Below are positions 27,567 to 37,917 of a DNA stretch of 64,000 nt, one piece after another. Source of the DNA: Micromonospora chokoriensis (lineage in GTDB: Bacteria > Actinomycetota > Actinomycetes > Mycobacteriales > Micromonosporaceae). The notes beneath the pieces were generated by a model. It made no database searches, was not told the DNA's origin, and saw only the letters and a list, made by a program, of their open reading frames with translations. Location of the stretch: NCBI RefSeq assembly GCF_000718555.1, contig NZ_JOAN01000013.1, positions 1 to 64,000 on the forward strand, given 5' to 3'. The first letter of the stretch is position 1, and each line of letters starts with the position of its first letter. Both the position numbers and the translations under genes were made by a program.

Positions 27567-29494
27567 CCGGGCTGCTCGGGGCGCTGCTGCCTGCCGTACC
27601 GCTGATTGCCGGGCTGCTCGGCCTGCTGCTGCCGCCGGCTTCCCGGCGCGACAGCGCGACCGGCGGTGACCGGGCCCGGACGACCGCCGTGACGCTTGGT
27701 GTCACCGGTGCCGCCGGCGCGCTGGCGCTGGCCGTCGCGCTGCTGCTCACTGTCGACGGGCCGACCGAGACGTCGAGCACCTGGGTCGACTTCGGTGGGC
27801 TGATGGTGACCCTCGGCGTACGGCTGGACGGCGCCGCCGCGCTGGTCGCGGTGGCGGTCACCGCGGTCGCCCTGGCCGTGCAGGTCTACTCGATCGGCTA
27901 CCTGCGGCGCGGTCCACACGACGACGTCGACGTCGACCACCGCTACCCGCCGTACGCCGCCCAGATCAGCCTCTTCACCGGCGCCATGCTGCTGGTGGTG
28001 GTCGCCGGCGACCTGATCATGCTGTTGGTCGGCTGGGAGGTGATGGGCCTCTGCTCGTACCTGCTGATCGCCCACGACCGCCGACTGGCCGGCGCTCCCG
28101 CCGCCGCCATGAAGGCGTTCCTGGTGACCCGGGTCGGTGACGTCGGGTTCCTGCTCGGCATCGCGTTGCTCGGCGTGTCGACGGGCAGCTTCCGGATCGC
28201 CGACGTACTCGCCCACGACCACTCTGGCGCGACGTTGACCGCCGCTGGCCTGCTGCTGCTCGCTGGCGTGGCCGGCAAGAGCGCGCAGTTCCCGCTGCAC
28301 ACCTGGCTGCCGGATGCGATGGCCGGCCCGACGCCGATCTCCGCGCTGATCCACGCCGCGACGATGGTCGCCGCCGGCGTGTATGCCGTGGCCCGGCTCT
28401 ACCCGCTCTTCACAGCCGCGCCGGTGACGCTGACCGTGCTGGGGGTGCTCGGCGCGATCACGCTGCTGCTTGGCGCGCTCGCCGCCACCGCACAGGACGA
28501 CATCAAGCGCGTGCTGGCCTGGTCGACCGTGTCCCAGCTGGGCTACATGACTGGCGCGTTGGCGGTCGGCTCACCGTCGGCGGCGCTGTTCCACCTGCTC
28601 ACCCATGCCGCGTTCAAGGCGCTGCTGTTCCTCGCCGCGGGTGCGGTGATCCACGCGGTCGGCACCACCCTGATGTCGGAGATGGGCGGGCTACGGCGCA
28701 GCATGCCGGTGACGTTCTGGTGCACGGTGATCGGCCTGGGCGCCCTGGCCGGGGTGCCGCCGTTGGCCGGTTTCTGGAGCAAGGACGGCGTGCTGACGGT
28801 CGCCGAGTCGGCCGCGCTGGAGGGCACCGGCCCGGCGCCGTCCTGGGTGGGCTGGCTCATCTGGATCGCCGGGCTGGTCGGCGTGGCGATCACCGCCTGG
28901 TACGCCGGTCGGCTGCTGCTGCGCACCTTCTTCGGCGCTGGGCGCCTGCCGCTGGTCCAGCCGCACGACCCGCCGGCGGTGCTGCGCTGGCCGCTACTGC
29001 TGCTGGCCGTGCCGGCCGCGCTGCTCGGTCTGGCCGGGTTCGCCGGGGCGTTCGCCGACCGCCTGCGCTTCCCCACCGTCCCGGTGGCGGGCTCCGAGGA
29101 CGGCCTGGTCCACCTGGGGCCGGGCTTGCTGTTGCCGCTCGCGTTGCTGCTGCTCGGCGCCGGGCTGGTGACGCTGGGCTGGCGGCGTGACAAGGCCGCC
29201 GACCCGGCGGCCGCGCTGGGTCCGCTGCGGCCGGTCTTCGCCCGCGCGTTCCGGCTCGACGACGTTCAAGACGCACTTGTCGTACGCCCCGTCCGCGCGC
29301 TGGCCCGCGCCGCGCGCACCGGTGACGAGGTGGTGGTGGACGGCGCGGTCGAGGGCAGCGGACGAGCCGCTTCCGGTCTGGGTGCGGGGCTGGCCGCGCT
29401 GCACCGCGCGGCGCTGCCCCGGGCCGCCGCCGGCGTGCTGGCCGGCGCGCTGCTGATCGGCCTGGCCGCCGCCGTAATTGGAGTTATTCAGTGA
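27563..29494 (+). CDS. nuoL: NADH-quinone oxidoreductase subunit L
   Basis: A 643-residue antiporter-like proton-pumping subunit with about 15 membrane segments. [17 protein letters not shown] with the key Glu, then [38 protein letters not shown] with the key Lys and the following helices, match the family. The amphipathic lateral helix expected in L is present toward the end ([22 protein letters not shown]). It starts in a GTGA overlap with nuoK. Its stop overlaps a 20-codon mini-ORF that leads to nuoM. Confidence 0.95.
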   Translation: MTGLLGALLPAVPLIAGLLGLLLPPASRRDSATGGDRARTTAVTLGVTGAAGALALAVALLLTVDGPTETSSTWVDFGGLMVTLGVRLDGAAALVAVAVTAVALAVQVYSIGYLRRGPHDDVDVDHRYPPYAAQISLFTGAMLLVVVAGDLIMLLVGWEVMGLCSYLLIAHDRRLAGAPAAAMKAFLVTRVGDVGFLLGIALLGVSTGSFRIADVLAHDHSGATLTAAGLLLLAGVAGKSAQFPLHTWLPDAMAGPTPISALIHAATMVAAGVYAVARLYPLFTAAPVTLTVLGVLGAITLLLGALAATAQDDIKRVLAWSTVSQLGYMTGALAVGSPSAALFHLLTHAAFKALLFLAAGAVIHAVGTTLMSEMGGLRRSMPVTFWCTVIGLGALAGVPPLAGFWSKDGVLTVAESAALEGTGPAPSWVGWLIWIAGLVGVAITAWYAGRLLLRTFFGAGRLPLVQPHDPPAVLRWPLLLLAVPAALLGLAGFAGAFADRLRFPTVPVAGSEDGLVHLGPGLLLPLALLLLGAGLVTLGWRRDKAADPAAALGPLRPVFARAFRLDDVQDALVVRPVRALARAARTGDEVVVDGAVEGSGRAASGLGAGLAALHRAALPRAAAGVLAGALLIGLAAAVIGVIQ

Positions 29495-29553
29495 GTGCGA
29501 GGAGTAAGCCGGGTTTGCGAGCCCCGCAGCCGCGAACAGAGGCGGTCCAATGA
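29491..29553 (+). CDS. 20-residue bridging mini-ORF between nuoL and nuoM
   Basis: GTG at 29491 overlaps the nuoL stop (GTGA), and the TGA at 29551 overlaps the nuoM start (ATGA). The peptide begins [20 protein letters not shown]. This would couple translation of nuoL to nuoM through a tiny ORF. Whether the peptide is ever stable is unknown. The frame is exact at both ends, which is the main evidence. Confidence 0.45.
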   Translation: MSARSKPGLRAPQPRTEAVQ

Positions 29554-31058
29554 CGTTTGGGCAGGTGTTGCTGGTCGCTGTGCTGGCGTTGCCGGCGCTG
29601 GGTGCGGTCGCGGTGGCGGCGACACCCCGGGACCGGCCGGCCCGGCTGGTCGGCACGGTCGCGGCGGCGCTGACCCTGCTGGCCGCGGTGCCGTTGGTGT
29701 TCGACCGTCGGGGTTGGGTCGTCTGGTCGGGCAACGAGCCGGCGGTGCGTCCCTGGCACGAGCTGGACCTGCCCTGGGTGCCCGGTCTGGAGCTGCGTTT
29801 CCACCTCGGCGTCGACGGCATCTCCTGGCCGCTCGTGGTGTTGACCGCGCTGCTCACGCTGCTCTGCTGCGCGTACACGATGTGGCGGGTGCCCGACGGC
29901 GGCAGCGGCCGGGCCCTGGTCGCGTTGCTGTTGGTGGTAGAGGTGGGCATCCTGGGCACCTTCCTCGCCCTGGACCTGGTGTTGTTCTTCCTCTTCTTCG
30001 AGGTCGTCCTGCTACCGATGTACGCGATCATCGCCGGCTGGGGTGGTGCGGCCCGGCGTCGGGCGGCCCGGAAGTTCGCGCTCTACACGCTCTTCGGCTC
30101 GGTGCTGCTGCTGGTCGGTGTGTACGTCGTGGTCGCCGCCGCCGGCACCGCCGACCTGGTGACGCTTACCGGCGGCGCGGGGATGTCCAGGGGCACCCAG
30201 CTGGCCGCGTTCACCCTGCTCGCGGTGGCGTTCGCGGTGAAGAGCCCGCTGTGGCCGCTGCACTCCTGGCTGCCCGACGCGCACACCCAGGCACCCACGG
30301 TGGGCAGTGTCGTGCTGGCCGGTGTGCTGCTCAAGATGGGCACGTACGGCCTGATCCGGGTGGCGGTGGGGGTGGCGCCGGAGGGTGCCCGCTGGGCGGC
30401 GCCGGTGCTCGGCGTGCTGGCCGTCGCCGCGATCCTGATCGGTTCGCTGGTCTGCCTGGCCCAGTCGGAGGTGAAGCGGCTGATCGCGTACTCCAGCGTG
30501 GGGCACATGGGCTTCGTGCTGCTGGGCGTCGCCACGCTGACCGCCACCGGCATCCAGGCGGCGCTGATCGGCAACGTCGCGCACGGGGTGATCACCGGCC
30601 TGCTGTTCTTCCTGGCCGGGGCAGTGAAGGACCGCACCGGCACGGGCACCCTCGCCGAGTTGTCCGGGCTGCGGGAGACCGCGCCGCGGTTGGCGGGTCT
30701 GCTCGCGTTCGCGGCTATCGCGTCACTGGGCCTGCCCGGGCTGGCCGGCTTCTGGGGCGAGGCGTTCGCGGTGATCGCCGCCGTGCAGGTGGGCGGCCCG
30801 CTCTGGACCACCCTCGGTGTGCTGGCGGCGGTCGGCGGAGCGCTCACTGCCGCGTACTTCCTGCGGTTGCTGCGCCAGGTCACCCACAACCGGCCGAGCC
30901 CCGCGGTCGCGCAGCTCGGCCCCGGCCTGGCCGGTGCGGAGCTGACCGCGTGGGTGCCGCTGGTGCTGCTCGCGTTGGCCATCGGGCTGGCACCGACGCT
31001 TGTCCTCGGCGTCGCTGAAGTCCCCGTCGACGCCCTGATCGGGGTGGTTTCCCCATGA
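29550..31058 (+). CDS. nuoM: NADH-quinone oxidoreductase subunit M
   Basis: A 502-residue antiporter-like subunit with about 14 membrane segments. The key Glu lies in FLFFEVVLLPMYAIIAGWG, and AVKSPLWPLHSWLPDAHTQAPTVGSVVLAGVLLKMGTYG contains the conserved Lys positions. It starts at ATG 29550 directly behind the mini-ORF and overlaps nuoN in ATGA. Confidence 0.95.
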   Translation: MTFGQVLLVAVLALPALGAVAVAATPRDRPARLVGTVAAALTLLAAVPLVFDRRGWVVWSGNEPAVRPWHELDLPWVPGLELRFHLGVDGISWPLVVLTALLTLLCCAYTMWRVPDGGSGRALVALLLVVEVGILGTFLALDLVLFFLFFEVVLLPMYAIIAGWGGAARRRAARKFALYTLFGSVLLLVGVYVVVAAAGTADLVTLTGGAGMSRGTQLAAFTLLAVAFAVKSPLWPLHSWLPDAHTQAPTVGSVVLAGVLLKMGTYGLIRVAVGVAPEGARWAAPVLGVLAVAAILIGSLVCLAQSEVKRLIAYSSVGHMGFVLLGVATLTATGIQAALIGNVAHGVITGLLFFLAGAVKDRTGTGTLAELSGLRETAPRLAGLLAFAAIASLGLPGLAGFWGEAFAVIAAVQVGGPLWTTLGVLAAVGGALTAAYFLRLLRQVTHNRPSPAVAQLGPGLAGAELTAWVPLVLLALAIGLAPTLVLGVAEVPVDALIGVVSP

Positions 31059-32542
31059 CCGTCGTGCAGAGCGTGGACAGCGTGGCGCTGCTGCCGGCCT
31101 ACCTGGCCGCCGGCACCGCCGTGCTCGTCCTCATCACCGATCTGTTGCTGGCCCGGCCACGGGCCACGATCGCGGTGGCCGCGCTCGGGGCGCTCGGCAC
31201 CGCCGTCGGCTCCGCGCTGGTCGGGGCGGGCGCCGACCGGCGGACGTTCTGCGTGGACGCCGACTGCTCCTGGATCTTCGGTGGGCGGGCGGCTCTGGTC
31301 GGCGCGGTGGTCGCGCTGCTCACCCTGGGCGTGCTTGGGCTGTCGGTGCCGGCGCTGCGGGCCGGGCGGTCACCGGTGGGGGAGTACTGCTTCCTGCTGG
31401 CCTGCTCGATGACCGGCGGCGTGGTGCTCGGCGCGGCCGGTGACCTGATCACATTGATCGTGGCCCTGGAGACGCTGACCCTGCCGCTGTACGTGCTGGT
31501 CGGCCTACGCCGCGGGAGCCTCGAGAGTGCCGAGGCGGCGGTGACCTTCTTCGTGGTCAGCGTGGTGGCGACCACGCTGACCCTGCTCGGCGCGGCGCTG
31601 CTGTACGCGGTGACCGGTGGGCTGCACCTGGACCGGCTCGGCGCGTTGCTCGCCGAGCAGCCGGAGTTGCGGGACCTGCCGCTGACCACAGCCGCGGTGG
31701 CGGTGCTGCTGGTCGGGCTGGCCTTCAAGGTGGCGGCGGTGCCGTTCCACGCCTGGGCGCCGGCCACCTACGACGGCGCGCCGCTGCCGGTGGCCGCGTA
31801 CCTGTCCACCGCGTCGAAGCTGGGCGGCCTGGTCGCCCTGCTCGCCGTGGTGCAGCGGGCGCTGCCAGCCGATCAGACCGGTCCGGTGCTCGCCCTGCTC
31901 GCGGTGCTCACCATGACCGTCGGCAACCTGGTCGCGCTACGTCAGCGGCGCACAGTCCGGCTGCTCGCCTGGTCGTCCGTCGCGCAGGCCGGCTACATCC
32001 TCGCCCCGCTGGGAGCGTTGGCGCTGGCCGCCGGGCGTACAGACGAGGCGCGGTCCGCCGCGTACGCGGCCGCCGTGGCGTACGCCGTCTTCTTCGTGGT
32101 GTTGGAGCTTGCCGCCTTCGCCGCAGTGACGGCCCTGCGGCCGGCGGGTGCGGACGGCGGCACGCTTGCCGACCTGCGCGGGGCGGCCCGCCGGCACCCG
32201 TGGCGGGCTGCGGCGTTCGGTCTCGCGCTGGTGGGGTTGGCTGGTCTGCCGCCGGGGCTGGCCGGGCTGTTCGCGAAGGTGACGGTGGTCCGGGCGCTGC
32301 TGGACGGTGGCGCGGCCTGGTTGGCGCTGGTGGTGGCGCTGAACGCCGTGATCGGGCTCGCCTACTACCTGCGGGTGACTGCCGCGCTCTGGGCGCCCAC
32401 GCCCCGCTCCGCCCCGATTGGCGGCGGCATTGCTGCCGTACCCGTGGCGGGTGTGGTGGGCGTGGTGCTGGCGGTGGCGACGGTGGCCGCCGTGGTGCTC
32501 GGCTTTGCCCCGCAGTTGGTGCTCGACCTGGCCGGCCGCTGA
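31055..32542 (+). CDS. nuoN: NADH-quinone oxidoreductase subunit N
   Basis: A 495-residue antiporter-like subunit with about 14 membrane segments. LITLIVALETLTLPLYVLVGLRRG and GLAFKVAAVPFHAWAPATYDGAPLPVAAYLSTASKLGG match the Glu/Lys proton path seen in the family. It is the last gene of the cluster. About 110 bp then separate it from htpX, so htpX has its own ribosome site and possibly its own promoter. Confidence 0.95.
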   Translation: MTVVQSVDSVALLPAYLAAGTAVLVLITDLLLARPRATIAVAALGALGTAVGSALVGAGADRRTFCVDADCSWIFGGRAALVGAVVALLTLGVLGLSVPALRAGRSPVGEYCFLLACSMTGGVVLGAAGDLITLIVALETLTLPLYVLVGLRRGSLESAEAAVTFFVVSVVATTLTLLGAALLYAVTGGLHLDRLGALLAEQPELRDLPLTTAAVAVLLVGLAFKVAAVPFHAWAPATYDGAPLPVAAYLSTASKLGGLVALLAVVQRALPADQTGPVLALLAVLTMTVGNLVALRQRRTVRLLAWSSVAQAGYILAPLGALALAAGRTDEARSAAYAAAVAYAVFFVVLELAAFAAVTALRPAGADGGTLADLRGAARRHPWRAAAFGLALVGLAGLPPGLAGLFAKVTVVRALLDGGAAWLALVVALNAVIGLAYYLRVTAALWAPTPRSAPIGGGIAAVPVAGVVGVVLAVATVAAVVLGFAPQLVLDLAGR

Positions 32543-32654
32543 CCTGCGAATTCCAGTCTCAGTGAACTCTCAGCGTTGAGACGGATGGTTGGCGGGTACC
32601 GGGTTGTTACACCGGTCAGCGGATCCCGGCGATCCGTGCACCGAAGGAGACAAC

Positions 32655-33530
32655 GTGCACCACAACCGTCTGAAGACCGCAGCGCTGCTTGGCCTGCTCA
32701 GCGCCCTGATCCTGGCGGTGGGCTACTGGTTTGGCGGCAGCGGCGGCCTGGTCATCGCCGTCCTCGTGTCTCTGGTCATGAACGGCGTTTCCTACTTCTA
32801 CTCGGACAAGCTCGCGCTGCGCTCGATGGGGGCGCAACCGGTCACCGAGGCGCAGTTCCCGGAGCTGTACCGGATGGTGCGGGAGTTGGCCGCCGACGCC
32901 CGGCAGCCAATGCCGCGGCTCTACGTCAGCCCGACCGCGCAGCCCAACGCGTTCGCCACGGGTCGCAACCCGCAGCACGCGGCTGTCTGCGTGACCCAGG
33001 GCATCACCGAGATCCTCGACTACCGCGAGCTGCGCGGCGTGATCGGGCACGAACTGTCCCACGTCTACAACCGGGACATCCTGATCTCCAGCGTGGCGGC
33101 TGGCCTGGCCAGCATCATCACCCTGCTGGCGAACCTCGCCTTCTTCATCCCGCTGGGCGGTGGGGACGACGAGGACCGGCCCAACCCGGCCGTGCTGCTG
33201 CTCACCCTGATCCTGGGCCCGATCGCGGCCACGGTGATCCAGTTGGCGATCAGCCGGAGCCGCGAGTTCCAGGCGGACGCCTCGGGCGCCGAGTTGAGCC
33301 GTGACCCGCTGGCCCTGGCCAGCGCGCTCCGCAAGATCGACGCAGTGGCCCGCCGTCGGCCGTTGCCGGCGCAGGGGCAGCTCACCAGCACCGCCCACCT
33401 CATGATCGCCAACCCGTTCTCCGGCGGCGGCATGGCGGCGCTCTTCGCCACGCACCCGAAGATGGAGGACCGCGTCGCCCGGCTGGAGCAGATGGCCCGT
33501 AATCAGGGGCCGGTGCAGTTCCAGCGCTGA
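32655..33530 (+). CDS. htpX: M48-family membrane zinc protease HtpX
   Basis: A 291-residue membrane protease that degrades damaged membrane proteins. Two N-terminal membrane segments (residues 8-48) are followed by the catalytic motif [16 protein letters not shown] near residue 131, with the third zinc ligand Glu in [13 protein letters not shown]. Two further hydrophobic segments surround the active site, as in the family. The GTG at 32655 follows GAAGGAGACAAC, a good ribosome site. Length is normal. Confidence 0.93.
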   Translation: MHHNRLKTAALLGLLSALILAVGYWFGGSGGLVIAVLVSLVMNGVSYFYSDKLALRSMGAQPVTEAQFPELYRMVRELAADARQPMPRLYVSPTAQPNAFATGRNPQHAAVCVTQGITEILDYRELRGVIGHELSHVYNRDILISSVAAGLASIITLLANLAFFIPLGGGDDEDRPNPAVLLLTLILGPIAATVIQLAISRSREFQADASGAELSRDPLALASALRKIDAVARRRPLPAQGQLTSTAHLMIANPFSGGGMAALFATHPKMEDRVARLEQMARNQGPVQFQR

Positions 33531-33535
33531 CCGCT

Positions 33536-33575
33536 CGCACCTGCACCCGCGTCCCCGGACTCGGGTGGAGGTGCG
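33536..33575. terminator. Hairpin between convergent htpX and MFS genes
   Basis: Arms 33536-33549 and 33562-33575 pair at 13 of 14 positions with a 12-nt loop. Confidence 0.55.
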
Positions 33576-33596
33576 TCCGGGGGTGTCGCGTTAGGG

Positions 33597-34790
33597 TCAG
33601 TGCGGGTCCGGCAGCCGGTCCAAGCGGGTCAGCAGCACGACAACGAGCAGGACGACGCCCGCCGCGAGGTACGACGCGGCGGGCGAGACTGCGGCGGCCA
33701 TGCCACCCAGCAGGAAGATCCCGCATCCCGAGGCGACGATGTTCGCCGCGACGATCGTCGCCTCGACCTGCCCCATCCGCTCTGGAGGGGCCAACCGGGC
33801 GAACGTGGCCTGCGCACCGATCAGCCAGCCACCGCCCGCGCCGATAAGCGCGTTGCCAATCGTCAGGGTCCACAGCGGCGCGTCGACCGCGACCAGGACC
33901 CCGGCCAGCAGCAGCGCCCCGGCCAGTGCGGCGGCGACGGCCACCTGGCCGGCCAGCCGACCCAGCCAGCGGGACCGGCCCACCGCCAGGACGAAGACCG
34001 CGCCTCCCAGCGCCGAGGCCGCCAGCACGGCGGGGCGCCAGGCCCCGCGGGCGAGATCCGGGGCGAGGGTCTCCGGCAGTGCGCCGGACAGCACCGTGGC
34101 CAGGGTGAGCAGGGCGACGCCCCGCAGCACGGGATGGCCGGCGATGATGCGTACGCCCGCCGTCGCCGGCGGACGCGGTCCGCGCAGACGGTGTGGATGC
34201 TTCGGCAGCCCGGCCAGCACGACGGCGGCGATCAGGAACGAGGCGAGGTCGATCAGGAGCGCCACCCGAGATCCGAGGGTCACGGTCAGGCTGGCGCCCA
34301 CGAGCAGACCGACCACCTGGCCCGCCTGGTTGGCGAAGGCGCTGAGGCCGAACAGCGGCAGCCGCAGCGGAGCGTCCACCGCCTCGGCGGCAACGGCCAC
34401 GTTGACGCTCGCGTAGGCGGCCCGTACCGCCCCGAGCAGGCCGGCCGCCACGATTGCCGGCACCGGATGGGGGACCGCCGCGGGCACGGCGATCAGCGCA
34501 GCGCCGGCCACCGACAGCCAGACCAGGAGGGTACGCCGGGCCGGAACGTCCAGCCAGCCGCTGAAGACGGTGGCGACCAGCAGGGCGGGCAGGGTGCGGG
34601 CAGCGTAGACCGCGGCCGGCCCGAGGACGGAGTTCGTCTGGTCGTAGGCGAGCAGCAGCAGTGCAGCCAAGCCTACGAAGTCCCCCAGCTCCGAGATACC
34701 CCGGGCGATGACCAGTCGGGAGCCGACCGGATGCCGGAACAGTGCCCGGTAGCCGGGGGGCGGCGTGAGCTGTTCGTCAGTGGCGGGCAT
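33597..34790 (-). CDS. MFS transporter
   Basis: A 397-residue membrane protein with about 12 hydrophobic segments, starting MPATDEQLTPPPGYRALF. The SRLVIARGISELGDFVGLAALLLLAYDQT start and GQVEATIVAANIVASGCG resemble drug or metabolite efflux MFS proteins of the DHA3 type. Its ATG shares one base with the stop of the upstream gene (TGATG), so the two are translationally coupled. The shared unit suggests it exports or imports a compound linked to that protein; no substrate is known. Confidence 0.82.
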   Translation of the reverse strand: MPATDEQLTPPPGYRALFRHPVGSRLVIARGISELGDFVGLAALLLLAYDQTNSVLGPAAVYAARTLPALLVATVFSGWLDVPARRTLLVWLSVAGAALIAVPAAVPHPVPAIVAAGLLGAVRAAYASVNVAVAAEAVDAPLRLPLFGLSAFANQAGQVVGLLVGASLTVTLGSRVALLIDLASFLIAAVVLAGLPKHPHRLRGPRPPATAGVRIIAGHPVLRGVALLTLATVLSGALPETLAPDLARGAWRPAVLAASALGGAVFVLAVGRSRWLGRLAGQVAVAAALAGALLLAGVLVAVDAPLWTLTIGNALIGAGGGWLIGAQATFARLAPPERMGQVEATIVAANIVASGCGIFLLGGMAAAVSPAASYLAAGVVLLVVVLLTRLDRLPDPH

Positions 34791-35632
34791 CAGGTCGGCT
34801 GGTCCGTTTCCGTTACCCCGATCGGCTGATAGTTGGCATTCTCCCGGACCCGGCGGGATTGTTCCCGGCGGTAGCTGCTGCGGATCTCCGGGTCCTGGCG
34901 GCGGCGGCGCAGTGCCACGAAGTCCGACCAGAGGTCCTCCGGCCACGCCGGCAGTCCTTCCCCGGTGGCCAGTTCGGCATTGCGGAAGGCATCCAGCGTC
35001 GAACGGTGCACCGGTTGCAGGCACATGAGGGGGATGTTCCGGTAGAAGCGCACCACCTGCCCGACCTCGGTGAGCCGCAGGATGGTGGGCAGGAGTGAGG
35101 TGTACCAGTCGGTCTCCACCACGCCCTCGTAGAGCTGCAGGCCGCGCTGGAGGGGCCAGTTCGGCACGCCACGGGCGATGAGGCACCAGCCCGGGGAGGT
35201 GCGGGCCACCACGCCGGTGACCAGCTCGATCATGTTGGCGGTGCGCGGGTCGGCATCGAGGAACGGGATTTTGGCGCCGTACCGGTCGAAGATGTCCAGG
35301 TCGTCGCGGAACTGCTCGGGCGCCGCCGCTAACTGACCGGCCGCGTCCGGCAGCTTGCCGTCGTAACCGCCGGCGAGCGAACGCCAACCTGCCGGCTCGT
35401 TCTCCTCCAGCAGGGTCCACTCCGTGTCCTGCCCGTCCCAACGGAGTGCGAAGTCGGCCGGCGGATAGACGTACCAGCCGAACCCCGAGCCGGCCGCGAC
35501 CGGCGGACAGTGCTGCACGGCTCGGGCCGGCAGGGAGCCGCGCAGGCTGGGCGAGGCGGCTTCACCGGGCCTGGCGTCCCCGTACAGCGAATAGATCTCG
35601 ACTCGCAGCGGTCCCGTGGTAGTCCCGGTCAT
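34790..35632 (-). CDS. Hypothetical protein, DUF6065-like
   Basis: A 280-residue soluble protein starting MTGTTTGPLRVEIYSLYGDA. Features are FGWYVYPPADFALRWDG, a central segment with SPGWCLIARGVPNWPLQRGLQLYEG, VETDWYTSLLPTILRLTEVG and IPLMCLQPVHRSTLDAF. This pattern recalls the DUF6065 family found near specialised-metabolite genes; the assignment is from memory and not checked. The C-terminal 45 residues are basic and helical. It is coupled to the following MFS transporter gene. No catalytic function can be stated. Confidence 0.65.
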   Translation of the reverse strand: MTGTTTGPLRVEIYSLYGDARPGEAASPSLRGSLPARAVQHCPPVAAGSGFGWYVYPPADFALRWDGQDTEWTLLEENEPAGWRSLAGGYDGKLPDAAGQLAAAPEQFRDDLDIFDRYGAKIPFLDADPRTANMIELVTGVVARTSPGWCLIARGVPNWPLQRGLQLYEGVVETDWYTSLLPTILRLTEVGQVVRFYRNIPLMCLQPVHRSTLDAFRNAELATGEGLPAWPEDLWSDFVALRRRRQDPEIRSSYRREQSRRVRENANYQPIGVTETDQPT

Positions 35633-35822
35633 CGGACCTCCTGCCCTGTCATGCGGTACCGACGTATGGACCCGATTCGATCAGCAACCTACCTCCTTTG
35701 TAACCCCTCGGTCAGTCCCGCCCACCGCGCTGCTGTGAGCGGATCGGCCATCCACGTCGTGAGCTCGGGAGCTAGGGTCGGCAGGGCTTCTACCCGTTAC
35801 CTGTCCCAGCGGAGGTGTGTCC

Positions 35823-37082
35823 GTGGCCGCACTGCGTCAGTACCTGGGTGTCTGGCGGATCCCCGGCGCTCCCATGCTGCTGATCACCGGCATCATCGGA
35901 CGGCTCGGGATCGGCATGACCCCGCTGGCGCTGCTCCTGGTGGTCGAGCACGTGACGGGGCGATACTCACTGGCCGCCATCGCGGGCGGGATCTACGCCG
36001 TCGCCGGCGCCGCGCTCAGCCCGGTGGCCGGACGGATCGCCGACCGGGTCGGCCCGAGCCCCGTCCTGCTGGTCACCGCCGTGGCCCACCCGCTGGCGCT
36101 CATCGGGCTGCTCCTGGCCAGCCGCTCCGGCGACGACGCTCTCCCCGCCATCTACCTCGCCGCAGGCGTGGCCGGCGCCACCTACCCGCCGCTCACCGCC
36201 GCCATCCGAGGAGCCTGGAACGACCTGACCGGCCCCAACTCCGGCCGGTACCCCCTGCGCAACACCGCACTCGCCGCCGAGACCACGCTCTTCGAAATCG
36301 TCTTCGTCCTCGGCCCACTGCTCGTCGCCGGCTTCGTGCTCGTCGCCGACGCGGCAGCCGCGCTGATCGGTGCGGCCGTGGTCACCCTGGTCGGCACGAC
36401 CGCCGTCGCCCTCGGCCGGGTCATGCGCGGCTGGCGTCCGCACCCACAGGAGCACCACGCCCGCGGGCTCGGCCCGCTGCGGGTCCCCGGCTTCCCGGCC
36501 CTGCTGATCTGCGTAGCCGGCCTGGGCATCGCATTCGGGGCCGCCGGAGTGACCGTGCCGGCCTTCGCGAGCGGCCACACCACCGACGACCCGGAGAGCC
36601 TCGCCGGCCTGCTACTCGCGGTCTGGGGCGTCGGCAGCGCCATCGGTGGGTTCTGGTTCGGCATCCGCAAGCCGGCACCGAACATGACCCGGCAGTTCGC
36701 CCTACTGCTGGCCGCGGTCGCCGCCACCTTCGCCGTGTTCGCGCTGATGCCCACCCCACTGGCGTTGGGTGTCGCGCTGGTCGTCGGCGGGGCCGCCATC
36801 GCACCCGCACTGACCCTGGAGAACACCATGGTCGGCCGGATCGCCCCGAGCGGCATGCTGAACGAGGCGTACACCTGGGTGGTCACCGTCGCGGTGGCGT
36901 CGAGCGCCGCCGGCGGCTCAGTGGCCGGCCTGATCGTGGATCACGCCGGCGGTGTCCGCTGGGCGTTCCTGTTCGCCGGAGCGGCGGTCGCCGTCGGGGC
37001 CGCGGTCGCCGCCCTGCCCGCCGGGCCCATCGCCCGTGCGGAAACCACAGCGGTACGCACCGAACAGCCCGTCACCGTCTGA
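35823..37082 (+). CDS. MFS transporter, sugar/drug efflux type
   Basis: A 419-residue membrane protein with about 12 hydrophobic segments. The first cytoplasmic-loop motif is GRIADRVGPSPVLL, and the second half begins after the Arg/His-rich loop GWRPHPQEHHARGLG. The GTG at 35823 (VAALRQYLGVWRIPG) is chosen because GGAGG lies 7 nt upstream; GTG at 35817 is closer to the ribosome site than is usual. It is divergent from the DUF6065-like gene across a gap of about 190 bp. Substrate unknown. Confidence 0.85.
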   Translation: MAALRQYLGVWRIPGAPMLLITGIIGRLGIGMTPLALLLVVEHVTGRYSLAAIAGGIYAVAGAALSPVAGRIADRVGPSPVLLVTAVAHPLALIGLLLASRSGDDALPAIYLAAGVAGATYPPLTAAIRGAWNDLTGPNSGRYPLRNTALAAETTLFEIVFVLGPLLVAGFVLVADAAAALIGAAVVTLVGTTAVALGRVMRGWRPHPQEHHARGLGPLRVPGFPALLICVAGLGIAFGAAGVTVPAFASGHTTDDPESLAGLLLAVWGVGSAIGGFWFGIRKPAPNMTRQFALLLAAVAATFAVFALMPTPLALGVALVVGGAAIAPALTLENTMVGRIAPSGMLNEAYTWVVTVAVASSAAGGSVAGLIVDHAGGVRWAFLFAGAAVAVGAAVAALPAGPIARAETTAVRTEQPVTV

Positions 37083-37156
37083 CCGCGTGGGTTGGTCGGC
37101 TTGCGGGTTGGTCGACTTGCGGTTGGCGGGGTCGCGGCTCGCGCGGCCCGTGCCTT

Positions 37157-37231
37157 GATCGACTCGGGTTCCTGGATGTTGGGGTGTCCCAGGCGCGCGG
37201 ATGCCCCGACATCCAGGAAACCGAGTCGATC
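37157..37231. repeat. 75-bp hairpin repeat, type C
   Basis: Arms 37157-37179 and 37209-37231 are complementary at 22 of 23 positions (core CGACTCGGGTTCCTGGATGT). It has the same overall length as the type A and B hairpins but unrelated sequence. It lies between the MFS gene and the convergent YajQ-type gene. Confidence 0.82.
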
Positions 37232-37275
37232 TCAGCCGGGCGCTGTGCGTCCGGGGATCGGTGGTGAGTCGGGGC

Positions 37276-37770
37276 TCAGCGGTAGTTGTTGAACTGCAGG
37301 GCGACGCCGAAATCCTCGCCCTTGAGCAGCGAGATGACGGCCTGAAGGTCGTCGCGCTTCTTGCCGGTGACGCGCAGCTGGTCGCCCTGGATCTGCGCCT
37401 GCACGCCCTTCGGGCCCTCGTCGCGGATCTTCTTGCTGATGGCCTTGGCCTTGTCCGTCTCGATGCCCTGGATCACCTTGCAGTCGATCTTGAAGATCTT
37501 GCCCGACGCGCGCGCCTCGCCAGCATCCAGCGACTTCAGCGAGATGTTCCGCTTGACGAGCTTCTCCTTGAACACGTCCAGCGCGGCGAGGACCCGCTCC
37601 TCGGTCTCGGCCTGAAGGCCGATCGCCTCCTCGCCAGACCAGGAGATCTCCGCACCGGTGCCGCGGAAGTCGAACCGCGTCGCGAGCTCCTTCTCCGCCT
37701 GCCGAAGGGCGTTGTCGACCTCCTGGCGGTCAACCTTGCTCACGATGTCGAACGACGGGTTCGCTGCCAT
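37276..37770 (-). CDS. yajQ: YajQ-family nucleotide/c-di-GMP-binding protein
   Basis: A 164-residue protein of the YajQ (UPF0234) family: [29 protein letters not shown] at the N-terminus, [12 protein letters not shown], then [28 protein letters not shown] and [17 protein letters not shown]. Some family members bind cyclic di-GMP or act in stress responses (known for others, not shown here). It is the last chromosomal protein gene before the tRNA that hosts the integrative element. Confidence 0.95.
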   Translation of the reverse strand: MAANPSFDIVSKVDRQEVDNALRQAEKELATRFDFRGTGAEISWSGEEAIGLQAETEERVLAALDVFKEKLVKRNISLKSLDAGEARASGKIFKIDCKVIQGIETDKAKAISKKIRDEGPKGVQAQIQGDQLRVTGKKRDDLQAVISLLKGEDFGVALQFNNYR

Positions 37771-37917
37771 GTTTCTGCTCCTGCTGTCCGGCGGTCTGGG
37801 CCTGCCGTCGGCCGCCGACCAGCGGCACGACCCCCTGACGGTACCCGGTTGCGCCGGTACCGGGGGGAGCCGCTATTCTTGCTTCCGCCGCCGCGTTACG
37901 ACGCGGTGGGGTGCCCT

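Noticed and set aside
33597..35441. Single 614-residue protein made of the MFS frame and an upstream extension
   Set aside because: The extension is antisense-type low complexity over the coupled DUF6065-like gene; the MFS starts at 34790.
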